Origin: Mesocentrotus franciscanus
Lineage: Eukaryota > Echinodermata > Echinoidea > Camarodonta > Strongylocentrotidae
Direction: 5' to 3'
NCBI GenBank assembly: GCA_037976565.1
Contig: CP137686.1
Span: 2,386,646-2,450,645 of the forward strand
Length of the DNA stretch: 64,000 nucleotides
In this document: in pieces, positions 11,601-21,498 of the stretch
Layout: each line of letters starts with the position of its first letter
How positions within the stretch are numbered: the stretch's first letter is position 1
Program-made: the position numbers and the translations under genes
Notes under the pieces: generated by a model
Seen by the model: only the letters and a program-made list of their open reading frames with translations
The model's database searches: none
Told to the model about the DNA's origin: nothing

Positions 11601-12767
11601 ACTCGGTAACATTGTTGAAGGTTGATGAAAAAACTGCGTAATTTTTGTATACCGGTACTTATTACTTATTATATTTCTTCTATGTAGGCCTACTAACACT
11701 CTAGCATGCAAACAATCCTGAAAACAATTCTTAAATCACAAAGATATTTATGGTTTTCTTTGAAGGCATCACTGGTCAACACCTTCTAACAGTAACTTCT
11801 CCCAACCATTTTTGAATTTTCCCAACTGTTTTTCCCTGAAAATAAGACATAAGACAGGAATTTTAAAATCTTTCAACACTTAAATGTCTGGAATGATATA
11901 TAGAGCCAATTCATAGCTTTGTTATGATTTACATTCACCTAAAATGTAATTAAATTGTAATAATATAGTTGGGAGAATTAAGGAATCGATCAGATCAGTT
12001 TTTCCCAATTTTTATCGTTAATAATGGTCTGTTTTCACTCAAACTTTCAGATTATCTTAAATTTTACATCTAGCATTGAAGTCACTACCTGAGCACCATT
12101 TTCTCTCATCTGAACAATGTTACCAAGTCCCTTTAAGAACATTTTTCAATCATACATTCACCCTAAATGCAATTATTGCAAATATGCTTTTATACAACCC
12201 CTTTATGAAACAAATCTATCCGTCACCAATAACTTAGAAAATGAAAGTTCATGAAATTTGATGTACAGAGCAAATTGGAGAGGAGCTTGCAAGATACGTC
12301 ACAGTGCTGCCACTTTGTGTTACACTGATGACAGCTTCAAAAATTCATAACTTTTCTATTTGTAATGAGATTTTGCTCAAACTTAAACTCACTTGTTTCT
12401 CTCATTTCTCTGCTTTTATTTAAACCGACTTGAGATCAGGGTGGACTTCCCCTTTGAACAGATGGGTGTAGTAAGTACCCAGGAGTTCTAGAGAAAAACA
12501 TGCATAACTTTAGTTAACTGGTCTAATAGTGGTTTTGTTTCTTGTACAGTTAGTGGAGATGACAGCGAGTATGACGATGATGAGACGAGCTTTGACGAGT
12601 CTGAATTTGAGGCAGCATTGGGAACCAGACCCCCGCTACCCAAAGAGAACCTAGGACCCAAGTACCAGTTCCTCATTGAACTCTTCTGTGCCTGTACCAT
12701 CGAAGACCCCACCCAGAGGCCCAGTGCTAAGATGACTCTCTCTGCCCTGGAAGATGTGAAGCTTTAG
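6897..12767 (+). CDS. PBK: PBK/TOPK-like mitotic protein kinase, five exons, N-terminus missing
   Basis: Exons 6897-7023, 7258-7390, 9005-9201, 10307-10457 and 12550-12767 join with consistent phases and give about 273 aa ending at TAG 12765-12767. The match to PBK (T-LAK cell-originated protein kinase, a MAPKK-like Ser/Thr kinase of mitosis) covers the ATP lysine (WAVKK, 6931-6945), the catalytic loop HGDLKSGN from 9091, the Mg-binding CDFG (9151-9162), the GSQPWNAM segment, the DMFSYGLVIWEMM helix and the acidic insert DESEFEAALGTRPP, a PBK hallmark. The human enzyme has CDVG; here it is CDFG. The N-terminal segment with the glycine-rich loop is not found between 1 and 6896 and presumably lies upstream. 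MITEs, a SINE piece and a microsatellite fill the introns. Confidence 0.9.
7108..7200 (-). repeat. SINE fragment in PBK intron
   Basis: GGGCCTGCAAAAAGAGCAGTATTAATAATG and flanks resemble the body of the SINE at 13060-13292 (reverse strand). The tRNA-like head is absent. It lies about 60 bases before the next exon. Confidence 0.55.
7258..7390 (+). CDS. PBK: PBK exon, alpha-C to hinge
   Basis: The acceptor is CTTTTACAG and the donor is CAAG/GTAACA. It encodes KMDHANIVEFRAL and the hinge segment LCLSMENG. It ends with one base of a split codon completed at 9005-9006. Confidence 0.88.
7758..8057. mobile_element. TTAA MITE (family seen again at 34060 and 27186)
   Basis: It is flanked by TTAA (7754-7757 and 8058-8061). 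The ends AGGGATTGGGTAAC... and ...GTTAAACGATGCCT are imperfect inverted repeats. It shares most of its length with 34060-34441 but lacks about 80 internal bases present there. It sits in a PBK intron. Confidence 0.75.
8280..8735 (+). repeat. Pyrimidine-rich microsatellite, (TCTG)n/(TC)n
   Basis: About 450 bases of CT and CTGT repeats on the + strand inside a PBK intron. The long open frames across it in several phases are low-complexity artefacts. Confidence 0.9.
9005..9201 (+). CDS. PBK: PBK exon, catalytic loop and DFG
   Basis: The acceptor is CACTGTTTCAG and the donor is GGAG/GTACAG. It encodes PFPAAQIYQVAL, the catalytic loop HGDLKSGN (an HGD variant of HRD, as in PBK orthologues) and CDFG. 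It is GC-richer than the flanking introns. Confidence 0.92.
9202..10306 (+). other. PBK intron, no gene; possible transposon end
   Basis: The intron contains T-rich tracts and a CpG-rich patch near 9930-9995. A terminal-looking sequence, AAGGTTGGCAACTCTG, ends near 10257, preceded by repeated ATTCCTTTTTT blocks. It resembles the arrangement ending at 1078 and may be the end of a DNA transposon, but the other end was not found. Confidence 0.35.
10307..10457 (+). CDS. PBK: PBK exon, P+1 loop and alpha-F
   Basis: The acceptor is CATTCTTCAG and the donor is CTTT/GTGAGT. It encodes DDYIGSQPWNAM and KTDMFSYGLVIWEMM. It ends with one base of a split codon. Confidence 0.9.
10458..11428 (+). other. 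PBK intron, first part
   Basis: No exon recognised. A short (GAAATT)n-like stretch near 11153-11172 and an AT-rich (TATA)n stretch near 11218-11237 are visible. Confidence 0.4.
11429..12454. mobile_element. Long-TIR MITE with a second MITE nested inside
   Basis: The left end AAGGGGAAGTCCACCCTGAT is repeated in inverse at 12435-12454. Similarity extends for roughly 110 bases (AGCAGAG, AATGAGAGAA, AGTTTGA, AAAAC/TCG). It is related at the tip to the MITE at 13537-14296. The target duplication is unclear. A 536-bp MITE (11597-12132) is inserted in it. Confidence 0.75.
11597..12132. mobile_element. Nested TTAA MITE
   Basis: TTAA lies at 11593-11596 and 12133-12136. The inverted ends are AGTGACTCGGTAACATTGTT and its near-inverse AACAATGTTACCAAGTCCCT. 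No coding capacity is seen. Confidence 0.78.
12550..12767 (+). CDS. PBK: PBK last exon
   Basis: The acceptor is TTCTTGTACAG. It encodes an acidic stretch (DDSEYDDDETSFDESEF), then AALGTRPP and the C-lobe end with DPTQRPSA, and stops at 12765-12767. Confidence 0.9.
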
Positions 12768-13059
12768 GGATTAGCCAACTATTCCTATGTTGGAGGAATG
12801 GTCCCTACTTTAGGGCCTTCAGAAAGCATCTGCATAAAAGTCTATTAAAGCCTGTCTGCACTAGTTTGGCCAGGAGGGATTCGACCTCCCGTGGTTATCT
12901 CATCAAATCAGCTCTCAATTAAGATAAGAAAAAGAGGATCATGGGGGACCAACAGGCACAGCTAAGGCATTGTTTTCTATATAGAAGGAGCAAGTAGCAA
13001 CAAGTAGTGCAGTGGGGCTTTAAATACACTGCATTCCTAGTAATAACTGATAAGAATAT

Positions 13060-13292
13060 TAAATCGGTCTTACCCAGGGTGGCCCAATGATCGGTATTAG
13101 TACTGCTCTTCCTGCAGGCCCTGCAATTATTATCACCCCAGCAATTGCCAGGTACCTGTTTACTCCTGGGTGGAGAGTGGCAAATGTGGATTGATGTCTT
13201 GCCAAAGGACATTCGTGCCGGGCTGGGTTTCAAACCCTCAACCCTAGGATTGAGAGTCAAGTGAATGAACCACTTTACCATGACACCTCCAC
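13060..13292 (-). repeat. tRNA-derived SINE
   Basis: On the reverse strand the head carries an A-box (TGGTAAAGTGG, plus-strand 13270-13280) and a B-box (GGTTTGAAACC, 13226-13236) about 34 bases apart, the internal RNA polymerase III promoter of a tRNA. A body follows (CTTTGGCAAGACATCAATCC). Related pieces lie at 7108-7200 and upstream of each TRIM gene (about 20090, 36830 and 61168). Confidence 0.75.
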
Positions 13293-13536
13293 TCCTAATC
13301 TTGCCTCGAGAGATTCCTTTTATTTGTTCTTCTGAGAAAGGCTGGTAGGTATGGAATATTTTGGAATGATGGACAATTTTGCTTCACCAACTTTTGCTTT
13401 GGGCTTCATTCATTACAAATTAAGGGTGAGGGTTTGCGCCGCAATAGGATTTAAGACAGATTTAACTCAGGCTTGGCACTCACGGGACTACAGAGCTCCA
13501 AATATTTATCTCTGGACCATTGAACAGGGACCTTAA

Positions 13537-14296
13537 AGCCCAAGTCCGCTCCAAAAATAACTTACTTTCAATAGAACCAGAAAAATCAATCAAAAAAAGT
13601 TTGAGCAAAATCGGATAACCAATAAGAAAGTTATGAATTTTTAATGACATGACAAACTTTGAAAATCACTACACAAATTGGCAACTCACTCATGAGTCTG
13701 TGACGTATGGTCCTCACTATCCACTAATTATTTTCTTTATATTGATAATATAAATTTCCTATTTTCACCCTAAGAATCTTATTTCTTCACACCAGCATCC
13801 AAGTTAGATTGTTAGTAATATTTTTTGTGTGTGGATGCACAAATAAAGAGTAATTTTTGTCCAGTTAAATCATGAAAATTGAATTTTGATAAACTATTTA
13901 TATAAAAATCAATAATTATGAAATACAATATTCAGAAAATAGTATCAATTCTTCAAAATTCATGAAAGTTTTTGGGAAATGTCATGCACGCAATATGATA
14001 CAAATCATATAACCTGGGCAAAGGCATGGGGAAATCAAGTTTTGGGGATAAAAAGGAAATTAATGGGATTAAACTATATAAAGCAATTGATAAGTTGTGA
14101 GGACATGACGTCACAAACTGATAACCATCTTGGCAATTTGTGTTGTGATTCTCATTGTTCCATAGTTTTACATACTTTTTCAAAAATTCATAACTTTCTT
14201 ATTAGTTATCCGATTTTGCTCAAACTATTTTTGATTGGTTTGTCTTATTTTTCTGCTTTTATTAAAGGTAAGTTATTTTTGGAGTGGACTTGCCCT
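13537..14296. mobile_element. TTAA MITE with TIRs of about 120 bp
   Basis: TTAA flanks lie at 13533-13536 and 14297-14300. The ends AGCCCAAGTCCGCTCCAAAA and TTTTGGAGTGGACTTGCCCT are inverse, and similarity runs inward through AAGTTATGAATTTTT. It lies in the probable PBK 3' UTR. Confidence 0.8.
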
Positions 14297-14300
14297 TTAA

Positions 14301-15106
14301 AGGAAAATCCAACCTTAAAGACCAAGTCCACTCCGCTGAAAAGTTCACCTGATTAGATAGACAAAAATCTAAGAAGCCCAAATATAACTTGGTTTTGGAA
14401 AATGGTGCTTGGACTTATTTAAAAAAAATTAACATTAACATTAAAAAAAGGGGACCAACGGTCATCGCTTAGGCATTGTTTGCTATATAAAGGGCGCAAG
14501 TAGCTATAAGTAGTGCAGTGTTAAAGTAGCTTTGTATACATTTGTTATGACTTTAGGTGCTAGGAGTGCTTTACACATTCTTTTGCAAAAATGTAAATAT
14601 GTAGATTATGAATAGACTGTACATATTTTTCTTTTTAAAACTATAATTATCATGATGTTTTTATCCATTCATCGATTATGTACATCCTTTAATGTGTTTG
14701 ACTCTCATCATATGCAAAGAAGTGTGTACATCTATTGAAATATCTAGCCTTGACAAAAATAAAACAATTTTGTAGCATAGCTCACTTATCCTTTGTACAT
14801 TTTTTTTGTTTATCTTCTGGATTACTGAACATGATCACCTCTGCTTTTGAATAATCAACCTCAGGCAATTCAATGGCCTTGTATGTCACCTGGTGCGAAA
14901 CATTACAATGACGTATTATGGAATTCAAACATTATTTCTGTGGGGCATAAAAATAGTGGAGTCTTGTATATAGCACTCATGTCTGGCTCATAGCCACTCC
15001 AGGCACTCTGTTATTACCCTGGTTTTAGCACAGCTGCCATTACAGTGCTCAAGCATTTTAAGGGATTAGTTCCTGCCAGGTACCCATGTCCCGCACCTGG
15101 GTGTCA
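14301..15106 (+). other. PBK 3' flank up to the duplicated region
   Basis: It begins with a fragment related to the preceding MITE (CCAAGTCCACTCC near 14322). No gene seen. Near 14990-15100 a patch with GCCAGGTACCCATGTCCCGC... resembles SINE-type sequence. Similarity to units B and C starts at about 15107. Confidence 0.4.
14758..14763 (+). terminator. Candidate PBK poly(A) signal
   Basis: AATAAA lies about 2.0 kb after the stop codon, beyond the MITE. An ATTAAA at 12844-12849 only 77 bases after the stop is the alternative for a short 3' UTR. Confidence 0.35.
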
Positions 15107-15289
15107 CATAACGTGACAAGCTGTGACAAAACGCACCTTTGTATCTGTAAGATCGAGCTATCTAATATAACAAAGTATTTCATCCCATCCCCTTCTTTGT
15201 TTTATATTGTTTTTTTGTTTTTTCACCCTGATAATTATAACACGCTTTTAGTATAACAAGACAATTGCATCTGTCTGAAGGAGTTTGTT

Positions 15290-15345
15290 GTGAGAAAGAT
15301 TGAGAGAGAGGGGGGAGGAAAAGAGAGAGAAAAATGGGAGCTGAC
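15290..15345 (+). repeat. Purine-rich tract, unit A
   Basis: A GA-rich stretch after GTTTGTTGTGAG. The homologous tracts lie near 29266 (short) and 52640-52755 (long), so the length varies between units. Confidence 0.7.
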
Positions 15346-15785
15346 AGAGGAAAAGATAGGGTACGGTGCATTTTATGGTGGTTATAATGATAGAAGAATG
15401 AGAGAAAGAACGATTGTGAAGATCATCGAAGGGAGAGAAAGGATGGAAGTACTGAATAGTGGTAGAAAATGGATAGAAGGAAAGAGTTTTGGAAGGTGAA
15501 AGGATCGAGGTAGAGCGAATAAGGAATTGGAGACTTCCCAAACCGTGTCAGAACAAGATAAGACAGTAAGCTTGCTTACCCGAATGTGAGCAAGGAACTA
15601 GATGTGAGAGAGAGAAAGAAAGCTCCGGAAGCTGGGCTACATGTAGTTCCAAATCAATAGAACAGTCCAAAGAATGTTATATTACACCCCCTGCCAGTCA
15701 ATATCTGTATAATATGTCTAAAGCGGGAGAGAATGGACAATATGTAAATAATATACTTTTATGAAAAATGAAGATGATGATGACA

Positions 15786-16662
15786 ATAATAATAACAATA
15801 ATAATAATAATAATAATAATATTACAGTATTATTATAACAAAAATAATAATAATAATATTTACAACTACTGCTGCTGCTACTATAAAACTGTACTACTAC
15901 TTCTTCTACTATACTACTACTACTACCACTACTACTACCACTACTACCACTACTTCACCAATACCACCGCTACTACTTCCCACCACTACCACCACTATAC
16001 TCACCACTTCCACCACTACCACCACTACTACCACCGCTTCCTCTACCACCACCAGTAGCACCACAACTCTACCATCACTACCAACTAGCCCACTACTACC
16101 ATTACCACTACCACCATTACCACTACTACTACCACTACTACCACCACCACTACTACTACCACCACCATACTCACTTCACTACTACTATACTACCACCATA
16201 CCACCAATACTAATACTATACTAATTCATTCCACTCACTACTACTAATATTACTACCACTCTGTTACTAATAATATTACTACTAATATACTAGCACCACC
16301 ATACCTAATAATAATAATAATACTCTACTACCGCCAGTGCTACCACTACCACCACTACTACCACTACTACCATACCACTACTACTACTACCACTCTAGCC
16401 ACTGCCACTAGTGCAACTACCACTACTCTACCATTACTACTACTACGCACCACTACCACTAATACTACTACTCTACTACTAATACCAACACTACTACCAC
16501 CACTACCACTACTACTACTACCACTACTACCACTACTACCACTACCATATTACTACCACCACTACTAATACTACTGCTACTACTACTACTACTACTACCA
16601 CTACTTACTACTCACTACTACTACTAGTTCTTCTACTACTACTACTACTACTACTACTACTA
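15786..16662 (+). repeat. (AAT)n then (TAC/CAC)n trinucleotide array, unit A
   Basis: Nearly 900 bases of interrupted ACT/ACC triplets. Counterparts are at 29690-30327 and 53098-53246. Open frames inside (poly-T, -L, -Y, -H) are artefacts of the repeat. Confidence 0.92.
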
Positions 16663-18959
16663 AAAATGTTTTTTTTTATTAGATAGGAAATCTGAAATCC
16701 CCCTTTAATTGTCTCCCTCAAGAATATAGAAATTACTAACATTCGGGAAATAGTCGCCTTAGGCCTATGTCATACGATTTGATATACAGCCTAATGGAAT
16801 TACAAATAAATTAGGAATATGTTAAAAAATTATGTCGTTTTATGCAAAATAAACTAGTATAAAGCACACCTCAATTAAAAAAATGAAATACTGAATTGAA
16901 CCGTGCAATTCTTTCAAATCAACTCAAAAAACAGCCTTAACATTTAAGATGATGCATTTGATGTCTTCAGTTTTGCTCGTCTATTTCGTTTATTCGCGTG
17001 CATACAGTCTGGGATAATCTGTCACAACGTGTATATCAATATAAATACAATCTCTGCCCCCTCCGTTAAACAGGGAACGGCTCAACTCCAGCTTTGTAAA
17101 ATGTTTCCCACCAAACAAAAAAAATCCAGGGCAAAGATCAACCGCCCAGATAGATCATGAAGTGCTTCATGTTACACACTACAAACGTTCTTAATCCAGT
17201 TTATTGGAAGAATGTTGTTTTGGAGTCCCTGCCTAAAGTTTTTTTCATTTTAAATTCTGGTAGTCAGATTTCTAGGGAATTTTTTGGAAGCGCATTCATA
17301 TTTCACAATTTCCTCTACTCATGATCATAACAGGAAGCAAACATTTCGCAATCCAATCTGGCAAAGGATTTGATTCTCTTATCTCTCTCCTTCTCTCTCT
17401 TTCTCCACCCTCTCTTTCTCCCCTTTCCGTGTATATAAAGGGATGAACTGCTTATTTAAATCAGAATGCTGAGGCTCCCATGCTCGGTTTCAAGTTCTTG
17501 CATGAACGTCTTGTTCTGAATCATTAGAAAGCTGCCATACAATATATTCTCCTGTTTGCCTATAAGGAGTTTCTTCAATTCTATTTCTTATATATAACTA
17601 ATGCTAGCATACAGAACATCACAGTCGAGTGAAATTTGACGCACATGTCTCGTGGAATTATGGTGAGCAAGATTTAGCAAGGAGAGCTTACTCATGTATG
17701 GAATATTCAGAATTAATAATTATGTAAACACGGAGCCACGCTGAAGTGGAGAAAACGTGAGTATTGTCAACAATTTTGCATAAAAGATTCAGTTATATTG
17801 CACTATAACCAGGATCGGGTTGGTCGTGAGGGTGGGGGTACTCTTTACCCCTCCCCGGCCCCCACGGGCTGCAGAATATTTGGCTCATAGCCGCTTTATA
17901 TACTGATTATTTTGGTCATTTACCTACCATCCTTAGTATGAGTTTTGAGAAATTTGTCGAACGACAAACAGGGTGTCACTCTCTTTCAGAGTTTACCGCG
18001 TCTGTAATTAAGACAGTCGACGTTTACCATGATTTTTCTAGGGGAATCTGCTATTTGATATATTACAAGATATCTGGTAGTGTACTTGGTTTCGTGGTAC
18101 ATGAGAACTGTGAAAATAATTTCAGAAGAAGAAAAGAATTAAATACAAAATCATAGCTCAACCCCTGGGTAAAAATGAGAGTTCTCCAACACTTTAACAA
18201 ACATAACTGCATTTGAGGTAACAAACATGCTAGTGGATTCTCCCCCTAGTCTTTTTGAGTTTCAAAACTTATTAGTTATAAGCTAGTTCAATTTCTTCAT
18301 CAGATGTTTAACACTTTAAAGATAAAGTTGAGTTCTGGTAATGCGATTGCATTGTGAAAAAAACGTTGTGGAATCGATCAAAAAAGGTTGATCATCTAGC
18401 ATATAAGTATTGGTGTGTACTGCAAGGTTCTGAAATCATCAAAATGATAAGAAATTTGGCCCAGTTTTGGTAAAGTCACAAGCACTGTACACAGTAAGAT
18501 GTATATGGGACTACACGAAAATGTGGCATAAAAGTCCGTCCTGATTTTTATGATGTTACATGCCATACTTAGAATATTAAGGCATTTGAAGAGCCATGCC
18601 TTTCAGGGAACATTTTTTCTCTGATGTTCTTCCACACTTGCATAATACAATGATAACGCTCACAATTTTTGTTCACCTCTTCCAGAACTCAACCTTCTCT
18701 TTAAAAAATATAGATAACGCAATGAAATTTTACAGAAGATACATGATTTTAATCTCATTAAATCGATCGTTATTATACTATGAGTGAATATTCTATGATG
18801 TCATTGAAGGTTGTACACAGTGGAACTGGGTTAAGGAAGAAAAAAATACAATGGGCCTGAAATTCGCAGACAGAAAAATATGACATGCTCGTACTATTAG
18901 TGATAATAATAATGATGGATTCTTGTATAGTGCACAGTCATGTTTGTCAAAACTAAAGC
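16663..18959 (+). other. Conserved non-coding part of unit A
   Basis: No gene seen. The segment is recognisable in unit B (30328-33960, with LINE and MITE insertions) and unit C (53247-53643 and about 60105-60990). It includes a CT-rich tract at 17380-17427. Confidence 0.6.
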
Positions 18960-18963
18960 TTAA

Positions 18964-19488
18964 AGGTACTATGTCCCATTTGCAGGCCAAACAAATGAAA
19001 AGGTTAAATTCCACCGGCATTTGAAAGATAATACTTATTTAGAACTTCCCTCAAAACAAAAGGGCTTGAAAATGTCTTTTTGTTGGAAAGTTGTCAAATC
19101 GACCTGACTGAGTGATTGCAATCATTTTAGTAATGGTCTGATCTTCAGACCCTTGTACCAAATGGTCGTACGCGTTTTGTGCTGCGCAAACATTCAATCA
19201 TATTATTTTTAGCCATTAAAAGAAGTGGGTTATTGCTGTAGACAAATGCTCATGTACCCTTTACAGCTCATTTTATTTATGTTATTACCAAAGAAAAAAG
19301 AAGTCAATCAGTCACTCAATAGTGTCTGACAGTGAGGTCTAGAAAGTAAACGAGTTTCCTTGCATAATTTGAATACTAGGACATTGCTAACGCTTACATT
19401 TCACGGATAGGACATACGTCACATATTCATAATTCCTGCAAAGTTCTACGGAATTTGATGTAATTGGCTGCAAATGGTACATATACCT
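18964..19488. mobile_element. TTAA MITE private to unit A
   Basis: TTAA flanks lie at 18960-18963 and 19489-19492. The ends AGGTACTATGTCCCATTTGC and (inverse) AGGTATATGTACCATTTGC are terminal inverted repeats. Unit B has the empty site AAAGCTTAACACTACCGGCG near 34027, with one TTAA. No transposase is encoded. Confidence 0.88.
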
Positions 19489-19530
19489 TTAAAACTCCTG
19501 GCGCTCAACGATGACATTACCTCGGCTTTA

Positions 19531-19985
19531 GCCTATCCGATAGGCGTCGGGCTTTATGGCAAGTATACTAATCGCGTTATGGAGACTGACATCGGCGCGG
19601 GCGTCAGCCCGAGCGCCTATCATCACTGGTGAACTCATCATTATTCATATATGTTTATCGTATGTGTGACGAGTGTATTCGTATGCATGATTCATAAGAC
19701 TAGCCTTATTTGGTGAGCGATCCCTTCTATTCAACCAATCAAATATCATGACGTCATGGTCTCATCGCTCATTGGCCTATTTTGGTCAATGTACATGAAT
19801 ATTAATGAAAGAGCTTTGCAGGGGGTTCGTAGATTTTCGACGAACGAAACAAGGTACATAAAAGAAAATTAAACTTTTCGCATTCACCAGTGATGATAGG
19901 CGCTCGGGCTGACGCCCGCGCCGATGTCAGTCTCCATAACGCGATTAGTATACTTGCCATAAAGCCCGACGCCTATCGGATAGGC
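19531..19985. mobile_element. Long-TIR element with 13-bp target duplication
   Basis: Perfect 103-bp inverted repeats (19531-19633 and 19883-19985) begin GCCTATCCGATAGGCG. They enclose about 249 bp without coding capacity. TACCTCGGCTTTA is present on both sides (19518-19530 and 19986-19998). Unit C has a single copy, TTACCCCGGCTTTAGC, at the matching place (near 61065). The TIR tip is itself a small palindrome (CCTATC-C-GATAGG). The superfamily is not recognised; the duplication length fits none of the common cut-and-paste families. Confidence 0.85.
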
Positions 19986-20000
19986 TACCTCGGCTTTAGC

Positions 20001-20460
20001 ATGACTGCCTTTATGGTGATCTAGCGTTTCAAGGAATTTTTTTAGTTTGTGGTGATGCAGTTAGGCCTACCCATTTACTTCACCTTAGTCGGGTGTGGCA
20101 ATATAGATTAATGTATAGCCAAAGTACCTTCATACTTAATTGACCTTTGTTTTTTAAATTTCAGATGTTTAGGACCTGTCGACTCGAATGTGAATGATTG
20201 GACGAGTTCATTGGGAATGGTCCTCTGAAGCCATCGCTAAAAATCATCTCGAGACGTTAACTAGTGGTCGTGACAGGAACGCTATTGAAGAAACGCCATT
20301 AATGGAACACCACTAAAAGAAATGGCTTCCTTGGCTATACAAGTTTACCACTGATTGGACTATACATGTTTGTAATATTCTGCTTACATTTTAAAAGTGA
20401 GTGATATCAAGTTTGATACGTTTTCTAGCTATGTAGATTCAATATCATAGTGTGCAATAG
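20001..20460 (+). other. Conserved TRIM upstream region with SINE-derived patch, unit A
   Basis: Homologous to 36788-37200 and 61080-61545. Near 20090-20145 it contains a SINE-related patch (GGGTGTGGCAATATAGATTA). A pyrimidine tract ending TTTCAG/ATGTTTAGGACCTG (about 20165) is kept in all three units and might be the acceptor of a 5' UTR exon; this is only a guess. Confidence 0.35.
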
Positions 20461-20463
20461 TAT

Positions 20464-20640
20464 AGAGATATCGACTGCTACGAGAGGACTGGCTGTTTTT
20501 ATAAGCTCAAGGGGGAAGCTATCACCCCGAGGCGCGGCTGGGTGGGCGGCGCGCCGAGGGGTGATGGCAGCGGATGCAACTTTCCCGCGAGCCAGTATAG
20601 AGACAGCCAGTCCTCGAATATTAAAGCAGTCGATATCTCT
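20464..20640. mobile_element. Fold-back element, 16-bp perfect inverted ends
   Basis: AGAGATATCGACTGCT (20464-20479) is repeated inverse at 20625-20640. An inner inverted pair GAGGACTGGCTGT and a GC-rich core (ATCACCCCGAGGCGCG ... CGCGCCGAGGGGTGAT) continue the fold-back. It lies at the start of a block of about 560 bp (20462-21022) absent from units B and C. Confidence 0.65.
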
Positions 20641-20870
20641 TTTATATACCGAATTGACACAAAAATCTACCGAGAATTCTTACATTATTCTTTTCTTGAG
20701 TAAAGATTGGTTAAAACATCACAGAAAATCTGAGTAACTGTATGTTAATCTTCGCTGGAAAATGACTGAAAGTTTCAATCATTTGGGAATCGCAGACAAA
20801 AAGCACTGTATGGTCTCCGCGCTCGCACAAAGACAATTTTATCACGTAAACCAATGGGGATATCAGTATG

Positions 20871-20948
20871 AGGGCACTTTTCAAAAGACTATTGACTGGT
20901 AGGCGGGTACGAGGGCACTTTTTAAAAGACTATTGACTGGTAGTCGGG
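20871..20948 (+). repeat. Two tandem copies of a 39-bp unit
   Basis: GAGGGCACTTTTCAAAAGAC... and GAGGGCACTTTTTAAAAGAC..., both followed by TATTGACTGGTAG, lie within the unit-A-specific block. Confidence 0.8.
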
Positions 20949-21498
20949 GCATGGCTAAAATAACGTCTCCAATTTCGACCAATCAGATGGCTGGATTTCT
21001 AAAGTGAGGTATATATACTGAATAACTATTTCATTCAGAGGCTTCTTGTTCTCTGAATGGTTTAATACTACTCACAATTATGTTTGTTTCTCAGATTTGA
21101 CCCATCATTTCCGTTTTGCTGTATTTTCCAAGAGCAAAAGGCAGCTATACACTAGCGGAGCAAGTTGCCCCTCGATTCTGACAGATCCGACAAAGAACAC
21201 CTGGCAGCCCGATTATCTATATTTATGATAAACAGTTAAAAGGATAGGAAATAATTGGTAAATCAATACATGTATTATTGTGGAATCGCTTCATAAAACA
21301 TACGAAAAACTCCGCATTCTCAAAAATCTAACTGCTCGATCTTGTACATTTAAGCATGATTATGATGCCAAACTTCTAAACTTCAGGGATCATATAGCAC
21401 GTTCAGAAGTTTTTGCCCCTCGATTTTAAGGATAAGGCCTTGGCCACTTCGCAGCTACTTCTTCGAGAAGAATTTTCAATGATATACTATCAAGAAAT

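Noticed and set aside
20018..20200. Upstream 5' UTR exon of TRIM genes starting after TTTCAG near 20165
   Set aside because: The acceptor-like site is kept in all units, but no donor pair or transcript evidence exists. I mention it in the region note only.
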